From Tamarix chinensis (Eukaryota; Streptophyta; Magnoliopsida; Caryophyllales; Tamaricaceae), in NCBI GenBank assembly GCA_030549775.1, contig CM060175.1, forward strand, positions 34,368,818 to 34,432,817: a stretch of 64,000 nt of DNA. The letters run 5' to 3'. Positions 34,495-44,810 of this stretch are shown piece by piece (positions within the stretch are counted from its first letter, which is position 1; each line of letters starts with the position of its first letter). The translations under genes were made by a program, and so were the position numbers. Under the pieces are notes generated by a model, which saw only the letters and a list, made by a program, of their open reading frames with translations, searched no databases and was not told where the DNA came from.

Positions 34495-35457
34495 CAATGA
34501 AACCCTATGAAACGAACCCAAAATAGAGTTTAAAAAAAATTACAAAATAATCACAAAAAGTAGCCGAACAAGAATAGGGATAGGGTGATCGGGACTGCCC
34601 GATCTAAATCCTCAAAGCAGAGAATAACAAGGTTGCCGAAAACCGACAATAAACGATGCAAAATCTTAAGAATTAAGCAGATAGCTTTATTTCATATACT
34701 GAAATTGAGTCGAGAAAGTTGTTCACTTTTACAGCATGATAGAAGCTTTATATAGGGCAGCAACTAGCTAGGGTTGATGGAAGCCGAATGTTGGGTAACG
34801 ATCGAGAAGGTGGAGTGGTCAGAGTGGATTAATGGTGGATAATCCCCATTGATGGTGGTCGACGAAGAAGGCGGGATTAGAGGAAGGGGACGACCAAGGA
34901 AGTGTTGCATTTGGTTGAGAAGTGAAGGCGTTTTGACCGAATGGAAGTGAAGGGCGTTTTGACCAAACGGGATTGAGAAAGAAGGCAGGGTTTAAGGCTG
35001 TTGGTGCGGGTGCGTATGGGCCTCGGTGTCCACTTTGTTTGGGCTGAAGTTATGGCAATTTATTTGGGCCGAGGTTATGGTAGGATTAAAGGTTGATGTG
35101 GGGGATTTGAAGGTGGTTTAATGATGGATTAGGCAAATCCCAACTTAACTAGCTGCTTAATACCCTTATTACAAGATAAAACTAAATAAACAAAACAAAA
35201 AAATAATAATAGTAGAATTTTGCTAATTGGGCGATAATGCCAGTATTTTTGCTAATAATTTAAAACTTGAATATTTCTTCTCAGCAACAGAACCCTGTTT
35301 CTTGATAGCAACAGTCTTGGATATTCTTCCACGCTTTCTTGGTTAATTTTGCTCGATTATCCTGCAAAATAAGAATATAAAGATAATCAATCATTTTTAG
35401 AGGATTATTGATGTTGTGCTTGGTAAGGGTGCTGAGAGTATTGGGGGTTTCATCACC
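34495..35457 (-). mobile_element. Inserted LTR (solo) in the gypsy RT, less decayed than surroundings
   Basis: About 960 bp of visibly higher GC inserted in the RT relic. Ends carry the inverted pair TGAAACCC (34,499-34,506) and GGGTTTCA (35,445-35,452), and CCTAAG flanks both sides (34,489-34,494; 35,457-35,462), a likely target duplication. On the minus strand it has a TATA box TATATAAAG (34,754-34,746) and, about 60 bases later, AATAAAGC (34,691-34,684), the promoter and poly(A) arrangement of an LTR. A stretch on the minus strand near 35,360 resembles a splice acceptor ('ttattttgcag') followed by open text. No internal region or second LTR, so a solo LTR is the simplest reading; family not recognised. 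Confidence 0.6.
34746..34754 (-). promoter_or_regulatory. TATA box of the inserted LTR
   Basis: Minus-strand TATATAAAG in a GC-richer context, followed downstream by AATAAAGC at 34,691-34,684. This spacing is normal for the R region of a plant LTR. Confidence 0.5.
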
Positions 35458-36049
35458 CTAAGCGAAGGTCTAACTTGAAGAAGACACTAGCAAGTATTAA
35501 CTCATCCAACAAGTCTTATTGTAAAGGAATTTGGAATTTATCCTTCATTTTTTTATTGCTTAATTCCCTATAATCTACACACAATCTCCATGACTTATCT
35601 TTCTTCCCCACTAACACCAGATGCGATGTAAAGGGGCGGATACTATGTTAGTTATTGCCCTTGTCAAACATCTCTCTTATTAATTTCTCTACGATGAATT
35701 TATTCAAGGAAGGGTATATATATAGCTATTTAGTGAAATGAGTTACTCTAGTTAGAAAGATATCTTGAGATCATAGTTGGCCTTGTAAGAGGTAGTCCAT
35801 ATTTTTCCACAAATGGCATGGAAAAATCATCAACTTACATGATAAGATCATCATGAAATTCCTCTAGTGACTCAAATGTGAAGAGACTGAGTTATACCCC
35901 ACCAGCTACCCTAAGGAAAGGACACAATAGTAGTAATGCTAGTTTCCCCCTTATTGAAACATCTTATGTACACTATTTACCTTGACAACTTTCATCTTGT
36001 GAGGTAAAGATCCTCTCAATACTTATTTCATGCCATCCCCCTAAAACTC

Positions 36050-36640
36050 CATTTGAATTTGTTGGAAATACCACTTAATGGGTGCTAAGGTCCTTAGCCA
36101 CTTAATTCCTAATACAAAATCAAAGAACCCCAAGGGTAACACCAACTAATTGGTAGTAAACCTAACATTATGCATGTGTTAGGTAAAGTATTTGCAAATT
36201 GAAGAGTCCTATAACTTGTTCCCATTATCAATCGAGAACCTCACGGGTTTGATTGATTCTGTCTTACACTAAAGTAACTAAAAAACTTGCTCATCTACGA
36301 TATTGTGGGCACTACCACTATCTATCTATAATTTCAAGGATCTCTTCTTTTGATGACCAACAACCCTCATATTCTGAAAGTGATGGAATCTATGAATAGA
36401 ATAACAAATATAAAGGGTTATCCTACAGTATCCTCCTCCTAATGAGTTTCTTCTTAAACTACATTATCTATCTCTTTCTCAAGTTCAACAACATACAATT
36501 GGGCTTACTTTTCCTTAAATTGATGGATTAGCATGAATGGTTCATCACAGAGCATAAATAGTTCCTTAGCTATTCTCTATTTCATTTGGTTAGGGATATA
36601 CTTGTTTGGGGTTTGATCAAAGAAGATGGGGATGTCATTT
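36050..36640 (-). pseudogene. Gypsy gag zinc knuckle and aspartic protease relic, minus strand
   Basis: Positions 36,600-36,480 read 'KELFMLCDEPFMLIHQFKEK' then QLYVVE, a decayed form of the gag knuckle (GLCFxCDEKFxPGHRCKxxQLYxLE); its first Cys and final Cys are lost. Positions 36,380-36,050 carry the protease: 'MRVVGHQKKRSLKL', 'IDSGSAHNIVDEQV' with the catalytic D-S-G intact (about 36,335), then 'LVLPLGFFDFVLGIKWLRTL' and APIKW. Stops lie between these pieces. Confidence 0.85.
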
Positions 36641-37031
36641 TTGGATGGTGGAAAGAATGTTTTCTTGACCTATTTAAGTAGAAGAGATTGTTTTTATTGT
36701 AGAGGTTAATAGGTGGTCATGTGAAGTGTGGAATAAGGATATTTAGATTGAAGGGATCTCACATATTTACGTTGTAGAGCTGCCTCAGCTAATCTAGTAA
36801 GCTAAATCATACATTGAATGGTCTTTGGAATAAACATTTAGACATGAACTTAAATCTTTGTTTTATGCCCTATAAAGAACCAACTAATCTTGTACTCTTT
36901 TGTAAGCTCAACCCATGTCACAATGCCTTCAAATTTGTCTATGTAGTTACATGTCTACCTTAGTGACATCTGGTCAGACATAGGATCATTACACTTTAGC
37001 CCAAAATAGTTAGTCACTACCGGAACTAACA

Positions 37032-37993
37032 TGGGAGCATCTCATAAAAGTATTTCACTAATTAATTAATCTAAGTTAGGAGATCACAAAAAAATATTAA
37101 CTTTGATGAAATCAATTATCTAAATATTTGAAAATAACTAGATGTACCAACCCATGCATGCATTGTTGCATGTTCAACCCAAGAACAACTAATTATGGAA
37201 GCATATCCAACCCAAACCCAACCAACTATGGTGGCACATCAAGCCCAAGGCCAACAACCTATTTTCTTTTTATTTCAAACTATTATGCCACCTAAGAAGC
37301 CAAATTATCTCAAAGCTAAGGTTGATTTAAAAAAATGAATTAGAAAAAAGAGAAAAAGAAAAAGGAATATAAGTGGCAGTGGAGTAGGTGAGGAAAGTCA
37401 GCTAGGTCAAAAAATTAGATTATTTTAATTAACTAAGAATGGAAGATGATTGATTAGGTATGGGGATGATTGAGTGATTTGTAATTTCATTTAGTACCTA
37501 GCTTTCCAACATATAAGGGGCTCCATGCTTTCATATGGCTATTAAAATACCACACATGGGTTGACCTCGTTTTAGTTTTTATCAAACTAGTCGTTACTTT
37601 GTATTAGATAACTAGATAGTAAAGAATGGTTGGAATGTAACAAATTAGGTAAGGTTAAGGGTATAGTGGACTTATTGTAATCATGGCTGCCACTATAAAT
37701 ATGGGTAGCCTCAACACAATGCAACACACTACCTCCTTGAATTATAAATCTGATTTTTGAGCTCCCTATTCCCCCTTCTATAGAGATGAGTGAGAACTTT
37801 ATTTTGACTGAAAAATTTCACAATTTTTATCTCAAGTGCTAAAACATTGAGTGGTAGCTATGAGTGTTTGATATTTGGCTACCTCTGTTCAAGTATTCTC
37901 ATACTTCTCATCTTTTATCTCCATTTTAACTTTTGGTGGTCAATTATATCCCAAGCACCATATTCGATTAAGCATTTGCCAACTTGTTTAGCA
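37032..37993 (+). repeat. 5' LTR of the gypsy element
   Basis: Starts TGGGAGCATCTC and ends TAGCA just before the primer-binding site; 962 bp. Its first 520 bases or so align by eye with 42,423-42,956, sharing 'gatgattgattaggtatggg', 'ataaggggctccatg' and 'aaaataccacacatg'. A TATA box lies at 37,694. Confidence 0.85.
37694..37701 (+). promoter_or_regulatory. TATA box in the gypsy 5' LTR
   Basis: CACTATAAATATGGG, a good plant TATA context about 300 bp before the LTR end. The matching part of the 3' LTR is deleted, so conservation cannot be tested here. Confidence 0.5.
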
Positions 37994-37994
37994 T

Positions 37995-38006
37995 TTGTAT
38001 CAGAGC
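37995..38006 (+). other. Primer-binding site (tRNA-iMet type)
   Basis: TTGTATCAGAGC differs by one base from TGGTATCAGAGC, the usual plant LTR-retrotransposon site complementary to the initiator methionine tRNA 3' end, and lies two bases after the LTR end. Confidence 0.85.
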
Positions 38007-38368
38007 TTAAGGTTGATAATTTGGGATAATTTTTATCTCCTCCTTTCCTTCTTTATCCCATTAAAGCCCAAACAATTCATTACAAATTTTCTAGCCACCT
38101 ACCATAATTTTTAAACCCAACTAAACACATCCTCTTTATCTATTTGTTTCTTCTTCAAAATCAAGAAACTATGGGTGATGGACAAATCCAAACTAGCTTG
38201 GGAATTGAAGAGGTACAAAACATGAGAATATGTAAAGCCATTTAAAACCCCTAAAATTACATGAGAAGAGTTCTTGTCATTTTGGAGAATCTCATGAGAA
38301 ACTATAGCTCCCCATGCCAAATTAGTTCCCCATAGTCGAGAAGAATACCCCATTTTCAACCACATGAG

Positions 38369-39315
38369 GTGGTTAGATCTAACACAAGTGATGATAAAAG
38401 TGATTCCAAATCCTCACCAAGTTATTCCCCATGTGATAGAAGAAGGGTACAGAAAAGGAGTGATCATTTTCATAACATCAAAGCCGAAGTGCTCAAGTTT
38501 GATGGATCACTTAATCTGCAAGATTTATTGGAGTGGGACTTAAAGTGCTCTAGGATGTTTGAAGCAAAAATGTTATAATGATGAGAAGAGATTTTGGATT
38601 ACAATCCTTTAACTCAAGGGACATTTTTTCTTATGGTGGTAAATCCCTACTCACCAAAGGAGAAAGAATGATAAGTCTAAGGTGAAATCATGTTTGAAGA
38701 TGAAGAAACTATTGAGGGAAAGGTTTTTACCCTCATCTTACTCTCAATGAAAGGGTCAATGAATGTTGAAGAACACATCAAGGAGCTTGAGAAGTTGAAG
38801 ATGAGGTTGGACTTAGATGATTTAGAAGAGCACATAATGCAATGTTTCCTTGGAGGGCTAAGTAGTGACATTACATGTATGGTGGAGTTACACAAGTACT
38901 ACAATTTAGATAAGAGTTTTCATCTGGCCACTAAGGTTGAGAAGCATAAGAAGGAGAATAGAGGACGGAATTTTTCTCAAGGAAGGTTCATGACCAACAC
39001 TTCCATGAATCCCTCTCATCATCTAAGCCATCCCTTCCCATTTGAAATGTTAAAGTGAAGGACAAGGAGAAAGGTGTTAAGTTTGAACCTAACAAACCAA
39101 AGGTTGTAAGGTGCTTTAAGTGTCAAGGCCTAGGGCACTATCAAAACGAGTGTCCCAACAAAAGAGGTATGACTCTTTTGGACTTGGAGGGGCGAGCCCA
39201 TGAGAAACATATAGAAGAGACTAAATTGGACCATGAGGAGGAGGAAGATCCAGAAGAGGCAACCTCGGATGTAGGAGAAGCTCTAATAGTGAGAAGTTTA
39301 TTACACATGAAGTAG
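38369..39315 (+). pseudogene. Gypsy gag relic with CCHC zinc knuckle
   Basis: Open segments 38,369-38,578, 38,690-39,058 and 39,055-39,315 in successive frames. The first reads 'RVQKRSDHFHNIKAEVLKFD', then LQDLLEW, the gag start seen in plant chromoviruses (IPxFxG...FLDW). The second covers the helical middle ('SMNVEEHIKELEKLKMRLDL', 'CFLGGL'). The third holds the knuckle CFKCQGLGHYQNEC (39,112-39,153), with C, C, H and C all intact. Gag packages the RNA genome. A deletion near 38,578-38,690 and a frameshift at 39,055 break it. Confidence 0.88.
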
Positions 39316-39354
39316 TTCATGAAGGAGGAAACACAATGGGAGAACATATTTCAA

Positions 39355-39640
39355 ACTAACTACACGATCCTTGGTAAGGTATGTTCCCTTATTATTGATG
39401 TAGATAGTGTTGCTAATGTAGCCTCTTGTACACTTGTAGAGTAACTTAACTTACCTACCACACAACATGCCAAACTATATAAGCTATAATGGATGAATTA
39501 TGGAAGCATGGTTGTAGTGAATAAGGAAATTGTAGTTCCTTTTTCCCTTAAAAAAACCTACCAAGATAATATGCTACGTGATATGGTTCCTATGGATGCT
39601 TATCATCTATTGCTAGGAAGACCATGGTAATCTAATAGGC
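39355..39640 (+). pseudogene. Gypsy aspartic protease relic
   Basis: Reads 'TILGKVCSLIIDVDSVANVA', stop-containing text, 'LNLPTTQHAKLYKL', then 'VPMDAYHLLLGRPW' (about 39,590-39,630). The family active site is IIDGGS; here it is IIDVDS, keeping the catalytic Asp but changing the two residues after it. The end motif (HLLLGRPWQ) is conserved. Confidence 0.85.
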
Positions 39641-40051
39641 ATGTCTAACATGATTGTTGGAGGAACAATTATTGTTTGAAATTTACTAAGAAAAAAAATA
39701 TTGTACTCACACCCCTGATTCCTCATTCCTCATATTTTAGGGAGGAAGCCATAAACAATAAGATGTTGTTTCTAGATATCAAGGGGATAGACAAGGTGCT
39801 AGCTAAGTGGAAGCTCGTGCGTTTTTTTTGTTTCTTGAAATTAATAAAATAAGTGGAGGAAGTGACCCAGGGGTCAAACCTTTGCTAGCGGAGTTTGGGG
39901 ATGTCTTCTCAAACTATCTACCTAGTGAGCTACACCTCTTAAGGGGAATTGACCACTAAATCAACTTGGTCCCTGATGCTACACTCCTAAATTAACCCAC
40001 CTATAGGTGTAGTCTTAAGGAAGCTAGGGATTTACAAAGGAAAGTTGAGAT

Positions 40052-40922
40052 TTGTTGCAAAAAGGGTTCATTAGAGAATCCCTTATCTCTTGTGGAATAC
40101 TGACCCTTTCGGTACCAAAGAAGGATAGGAGTATAAGGGTCTATGTTGATAGTAGAACTATAAACAACATCACCATCAAGCATAGGTATTATATACTTAT
40201 AGGTGGTGACATGTTGGATTACTTATATCGGGCTTATGTATTCGCAACGATTGATTTGAGGATAAGATACTACAAGATTAGATTAAAGGAGATATATGAA
40301 AGGAAGAGTACCTTCAAGAATAAGGGAGGATTATATGAATGGATAGTGATGCCTTTTGATCTCTCAAATGCTCTAAGCACCTTTATGAGGATCATGGATG
40401 AAGCGCCTAGGCCCTTCATCTCTAAATTTGTTGTAATGTACTTTGATAATATACTTGTACACTCCTATAGTAGTGAAGACCATGTAAAGCATTTAAGGCT
40501 TGTATTTTCGATTGTTAGGAGAAACAAGTTGTATGGAAAGTTAGAGAAGTGTGACTTTTTTATACCAAAAGTCACCTTCCAAGGGTTTTTTTGTATCTAA
40601 GGATGGTATTTCAATAGATGAGTTAAAGGTGGAAGTGATAAAGTTGTGCCCTACACCCATATCTATTATCTATGTTCAATCCTTTCATGGAATTGCCTCC
40701 TTTTATAAGAGGTTCATAGAAGGATTTAGAACTCTTTTGGACCCTATCATAGAGTGTCTCAATATAGGAGAATTCAAGTGGACTCTTATTGCCCAAGAAG
40801 CATTTGATGTGATCAAGGGTAGGCTAAGTGAGGTCCCAATCTTAAGCATACCAAATTTTGCTAAAGTTTTTGAAGTTGAATGTGATACAAGCGGAGTTGT
40901 GATTAGAGTGGTCCTACTATAA
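40052..40922 (+). pseudogene. Gypsy reverse transcriptase relic
   Basis: The 182-codon open segment 40,052-40,600 covers most RT motifs: 'LQKGFIRESLISCGILTLSV', 'KKDRSIRVYVDSRTINNIT', 'FATIDLRIRYYKIRL', 'EWIVMPFDLSNA' and the catalytic box 'YFDNILVHSYSSEDH' (from 40,439). The second catalytic Asp is Asn (FDN instead of FDD), so the enzyme would be dead even without the frameshift at about 40,590. The next segment (40,551-40,922) reads the connection region: 'KDGISIDELKVEVIKLCPTP', 'SFHGIASFYKRFIEGFRTL'. Confidence 0.92.
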
Positions 40923-41252
40923 GAAGGCAAGCCAATAGCCTATTTTAGTGAGAAGCTCAATGCATCAAGATCTAACTACATCACATAAGGAAAGGAGTTT
41001 TATGCTATTATTAGGGCACTAAATAATTTGTTTCATTATTGGAGGCCCTCACAATTTATATTGCATACTGATCATGGGTCTCAAAAGTATGTAAATTGGC
41101 AACATAATCTCAACCCTAGGCATGCTAGGTGGATAAAGTTTTTACAATCCTTCTTTTTTGTAGCAAAACATAAGAGTGGTAAAACCAATATATTAGTTGA
41201 TGCCCTCTCTAGAAGGTATTATATGTTATCCCTATTAAAATCTCAAGTCTAA
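40850..41252 (+). pseudogene. Gypsy RNase H relic
   Basis: Reads 'FEVECDTSGVVIRVVLL' (first catalytic Asp kept), stop, 'EGKPIAYFSEKLN', 'YAIIRALNNLFHYW', 'FILHTDHGSQKYVNWQHNLN', 'WIKFLQSFFFVAKHKSGKTN' and 'VDALSRR'. The last matches the (N)xVADALSRR end of this domain. Two in-frame stops (about 40,921 and 40,988) interrupt it. The segment 41,028-41,252 is open. Confidence 0.9.
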
Positions 41253-41494
41253 GGGTATTAAAGAAGCTATATAAGGAGGATGAAGACTTTGCAAGATACC
41301 TTAATGACTGAGACACACTTCAAATCCCTTATGTCATACAAGATGGATTCCTCTTCAAAAATACCAAGCTTTACATCCCGAAGAGTCCCATTCGAGAGCT
41401 ATTGATATAAGAATCACATGGAGCTGGGCCAGCTAGAAATTTCTGGATCAATAAGACCTATAACATAATTCAAGAGCACTTTGATTAGGCTAAA

Positions 41495-42360
41495 ATGATA
41501 AGTGATGTACATAGAGTCATAGCTAGATGTGCTACATGTAAAAATTCTAAGTGTCACTTGCACCAAGGTTTCTACACTCCATTACCAAACCTTCATGAAC
41601 TTTGGGACCATGTGAATATGGATTTCATAATGGCTTTGCCTAGAACTCAAAGACAAAATGATGCCATTATGATGGTGATGGATTGGTTTTCTAAGATGGC
41701 TCACTTTATCTCTTATCACAAGATAGATGATGCCTCTTAGATAGCAGATGTATTCTTTAAAGAAAAAATTGTAGAGGTTTGTTGGTCTAAACTTATATTT
41801 AGCACCACTTACCACCCACAAATGGATGGCCAAACTGAAGTCACCAACTGGACCTTGACTACTATCTTGCACAGTTTGGTGCACAACTTCCTCAAGTATT
41901 GGGACCATTAGCTTCCTCACAACAAATATACATACAATAGTTCCCCTACATATGCCACTAGCCATTCATCTTATAAGATCCTATATAGTGTCAACTTTAT
42001 CACTCCCATCAAGCTCATTATGCTTCCTATTGAGTCCCAAACAAATTTTAAAGCTAAAGATAAATTTAAACCTTTCAAGAAATTACATGAGAAAGTCAAA
42101 GAAAGAATTGAGAATTTCAATGAAATAAATAAAAGGAAGGCCGACAAAAATCGAAGGGAAGAAAGTTTTGAACCAGGAGATCTCATGCGGATATATCTTA
42201 GAAAAAAATGGTTTCCATCCAAATAAAAAAAATAAGCTTATGCAAAAAAGTGATGGACCATTAAAGGTTCTTGAGAAGATTAGAAGTAATGGTCATCAGC
42301 TTTAGATACCATTAGACATAGAAAATATATCAAATACCTTTTATTGTGGGTGATCTACTC
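41495..42360 (+). pseudogene. Gypsy integrase relic
   Basis: Zinc-binding part 'VIARCATCKNSKCHLHQGFY' (41,516-41,575), first catalytic region 'DHVNMDFIMALPRTQRQ', then 'VMDWFSKMAHFISYHK'. The catalytic middle is shortened: text passes from 'KEKIV' to 'SKLIFSTTYHPQMDGQTEV' with no room for the SDRD motif, so the second catalytic Asp is deleted. The C-terminal part is open at 42,020-42,226: 'KLHEKVKERIENFNEINKRK', then EESFEPGDLMRIYLRKKWFP. After 42,240 it reads 'DGPLKVLEKI.SNGHQL', the usual gypsy end. Confidence 0.9.
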
Positions 42361-42422
42361 CCTTACCTTCATGGTGAGCCCTATGCAAATGAGGTGGAGC
42401 CCTACTAAGATGGGGAGGATGA

Positions 42423-42956
42423 TGTAGGAATCAAAATATTTCAATAATTAATTTTTTCTAAGGAGGATATCAGAAGACATTATTAGCATGGATGAAATTA
42501 ATTAGCTAAATATGAGCAAATAAGTAGATGTACTAGCCAATACATATATGGTGGTATGTTCAGCCCAAGCACAACAAATTATGGTGGTATATCCAGCAAA
42601 AACACAACAACCTATGGTAACACATCAAGTCCAAGTCCAAGTCCAATCAAAATGCTGCCAAAGAAGCCAAATCAGCCCAAGTTCAAGGCTAATTTCAAAA
42701 AATAAAGTAAAATAAAAAGAACAAAAGAAGACAAGCAAATGGTGGAGCAAGTGAGGAAAGTCGGCCAAGTAAACAAAGTAGATTATTTTAATTGACTAAG
42801 CATGGGAGATGATTGATTAGGTATGGGGATGATTGAGAGATTTGAAATTTTATCTATTACCTATCTTTCCATCATATAAGGGGCTCCATGTTTTTGTATG
42901 GCTATCAAAATACCACACATGTGCTGACCTTATTTTACTTTTCATCCAACTTGATG
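42423..42956 (+). repeat. 3' LTR of the gypsy element, truncated
   Basis: Starts TGTAGGAATC after the purine tract 'aagatggggaggatga' and aligns with the 5' LTR until about 42,956, where sequence switches to a minus-strand LTRa. Roughly the last 430 bp of the LTR, including its TATA region, are missing. Confidence 0.82.
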
Positions 42957-44810
42957 AAGCCTAGATAGGTTTCACAAGTTTTCACCAAACATGCATAAAA
43001 TCATACTAAACCCTTAATGTGCTAGCATACGTTTTTCCATATATTTAAGGGAGGATTAACGGTTACCATAATCCCGCAAAATATCAAATCTTACCAAGCA
43101 TAATTAGCAAATCAACACCTAAAAATAATATCCATCATATTTATGTTAGAAATAAGAAACCAAGCATAAAACTTTGTAAAATTTTAATTAATAGAACACT
43201 TAATATAAAATACCATTATACCTTAAAAATTAGCCAAGTAATTTTCAAAATAAGGGGGAGCTCACGCTGCATGAGCAGAATGAGTCTCATGCAAAAATAA
43301 TAGGGGAAAATGCTCGAAGAGGGGTGAGGTAGAAGAGAGGAGAGGTGGCTCGGTTTAGGGACTTTAGGCTAGAAAAGAAGGTAGTTAGGGGAGGTTCTAA
43401 TGCAAGGGAATGGTGCAGCAGTGAAGAGGGGGTGTAGGTGGAGGCTAAGGGTGGTTTAAAGGTGGCGTAAGGCGGCAGAGACGGCGGCGGCGAGGCAGCG
43501 AAGTTGGCTGCCAAGATGGGTCGAGGGAAAGGGGTTGTGAAGGAAGGAAAAGGAGAGGGAAAAATGGAGGGGTTCAAGGGCTTTTTTCGGCCAACTAATG
43601 CATGGAGGTTGTAGAGGGGGTTGTAGGGTGTCGAACGATGGGTTGGGTGGCAGAAGAGGTGGCCGAAAGGCGGCGGAAGTGGCGATTGTAGGTGGCTCGA
43701 CGGTAAGGGGAAAAACTGGGGAGAAAAAGAAAAGGGGTGGAGAAGGGAGGAAGTGTAGGGCTCAAGGGGCGGCGTGGTTGTGCAGGGTGGTAGTAGGTGG
43801 TGGCAGGAGGCAGCGCAGGGGTTGGGATTGGTGGTTCGAGCCGCGGCGAGCGGCAGTGATCAAAAACCAGGGGAGAAAATGGGGAAGGAGGAAGGAGAGA
43901 GGAGGGAGCTCGGGAAAGGGAGTAGGGCTCAAAAAAATGAGGAAATGAAGGCTTGGGAGATGAAGAAAAAGAAGAGGGAGAAGAGAGGGGGCAGGGCTGG
44001 TCGGCGATCGGTGCTGCAGGTTGCAGGGTTGCTCGGGTGGCAGGGGAAAGGAGGGGAAGAAGAAGGAAAGGGGGAGAGCATGTAGGGCTGTGGACCACGG
44101 CCGGTTTGGCTTGAAAAGGGAAGGAAAATGAAGGGGAAAGAGAGAGAGGGAGAGGGAGCAGGTGGTGGTAGCTGCAGAGCGGTGGTTGCAGGCGTGCTCG
44201 ACCATGGCAGAGGGGCGCTGGTCGGGCGTGGGAGAAGAAGAAGGGAAGAAGGGGTTGGTGGGTGGACCGGCGTAGGAAAGAAATAAGGCGAGCCGGCCGG
44301 TCCAGGCGCAAAGAAAGGAGGACAACACGCGGGTGTCCTGGACGGGGCGCGAGGAGGGGAAGGGAACAGGCCTGGCCCAATTGTGCGGGGAGAGGGCTAG
44401 CCTGACGAAAGGGGAATGGAAAAATAGGAAAAATAATTTAATTTAATTTATAAAGAGGGAAAAGGGAAAAAGGGGAATGGAAAAATAGGAAAAAAAATTT
44501 AATTTAATTTATAAAATCATAAAATATAATATTCTTGGTAAATTATTTAATTTAATAATTTAATTTATTTTAATCTAATATTTTAGTTTAAAAAGGATAA
44601 AGTTGGTAAAATATTAGTTTGAAAAATTATTTAAATAAAATAATATGATAAATAGCAAAATATTTATTTTTACTTTATTAAATACTCTTATCCAAATTTA
44701 TATACTCTAAAATCCATATAATAATTAAAATAAATAATCTTAAAGCAATTTTATTCCAAATAAAAGTAATTTATGAAAATATAGGTTTTCGAAATTTTTG
44801 GGGTATTATA
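42957..44810 (-). mobile_element. LTRa copy 5, 5' half, minus strand
   Basis: Reads leftward from TATAATACCCC (ending 44,810 on the plus strand) through AT-rich sequence into a GC-rich, pyrimidine-rich island (44,400-43,290) and on to 42,957, where it meets the truncated gypsy 3' LTR. The 261-codon open frame 44,380-43,595 and its 188-codon overlap are Pro/Ser/Leu-rich low-complexity products of the island, with no domain; other LTRa copies do not preserve them. The missing 3' half and missing gypsy LTR end suggest one deletion removed both. Confidence 0.75.

Larger units (their letters stand above)
34030..35720 (-). pseudogene. Gypsy reverse transcriptase relic, interrupted, minus strand
   Basis: N-terminal part (35,720-35,458): 'NKFIVEKLIREMFDKGNN', 'LVGKKDKSWRLCVDYREL', ending at the KLDLR motif. 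C-terminal part (34,494-34,030): 'KAFKTHEGHYEF', 'MPFGLQ', the catalytic box 'FSDDNIVYSNDL' (34,306-34,335; both Asp kept), 'DHLILLFKLL', 'VDYLGDFI', 'KRDF' and onward. The two parts join within the LDLR(S)GYHQ motif, where a 0.96-kb LTR is inserted. Confidence 0.85.
32500..36960 (-). mobile_element. Ty3/gypsy element relic, minus strand
   Basis: Right to left: gag zinc knuckle and protease (36,640-36,050), reverse transcriptase (35,720-34,030, split by an inserted LTR at 34,495-35,457), RNase H (33,960-33,592) and integrase (33,460-32,700). This is the pol order of Ty3/gypsy. Sequence style ('RV.G.E.LLAMV' after RNase H, 'C.ETYLRCF'-like integrase text) fits plant chromoviruses. Flanking LTRs were not found. 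Frames are broken throughout. Confidence 0.85.
37032..42956 (+). mobile_element. Ty3/gypsy retrotransposon relic with both LTRs
   Basis: A nearly complete layout: 5' LTR (37,032-37,993), tRNA-iMet-type primer-binding site (37,995-38,006), gag, protease, RT, RNase H, integrase, a purine-rich tract (about 42,408-42,422) and a truncated 3' LTR (42,423-42,956). The integrase C-terminus ('FEPGDLMRIYLRKKWFPSK') fits plant chromoviruses of the Reina type; no chromodomain is recognisable. Frames are broken, and the 3' LTR is cut where a minus-strand LTRa begins, so no functional copy remains. Confidence 0.88.

Noticed and set aside
43595..44380. Longest open frame in the window (261 codons, minus strand) and an overlapping 188-codon frame
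   Set aside because: Pro/Ser/Leu-rich low-complexity text from the GC- and CT-rich island of LTRa. Other LTRa copies do not keep the frame, and no domain is visible.
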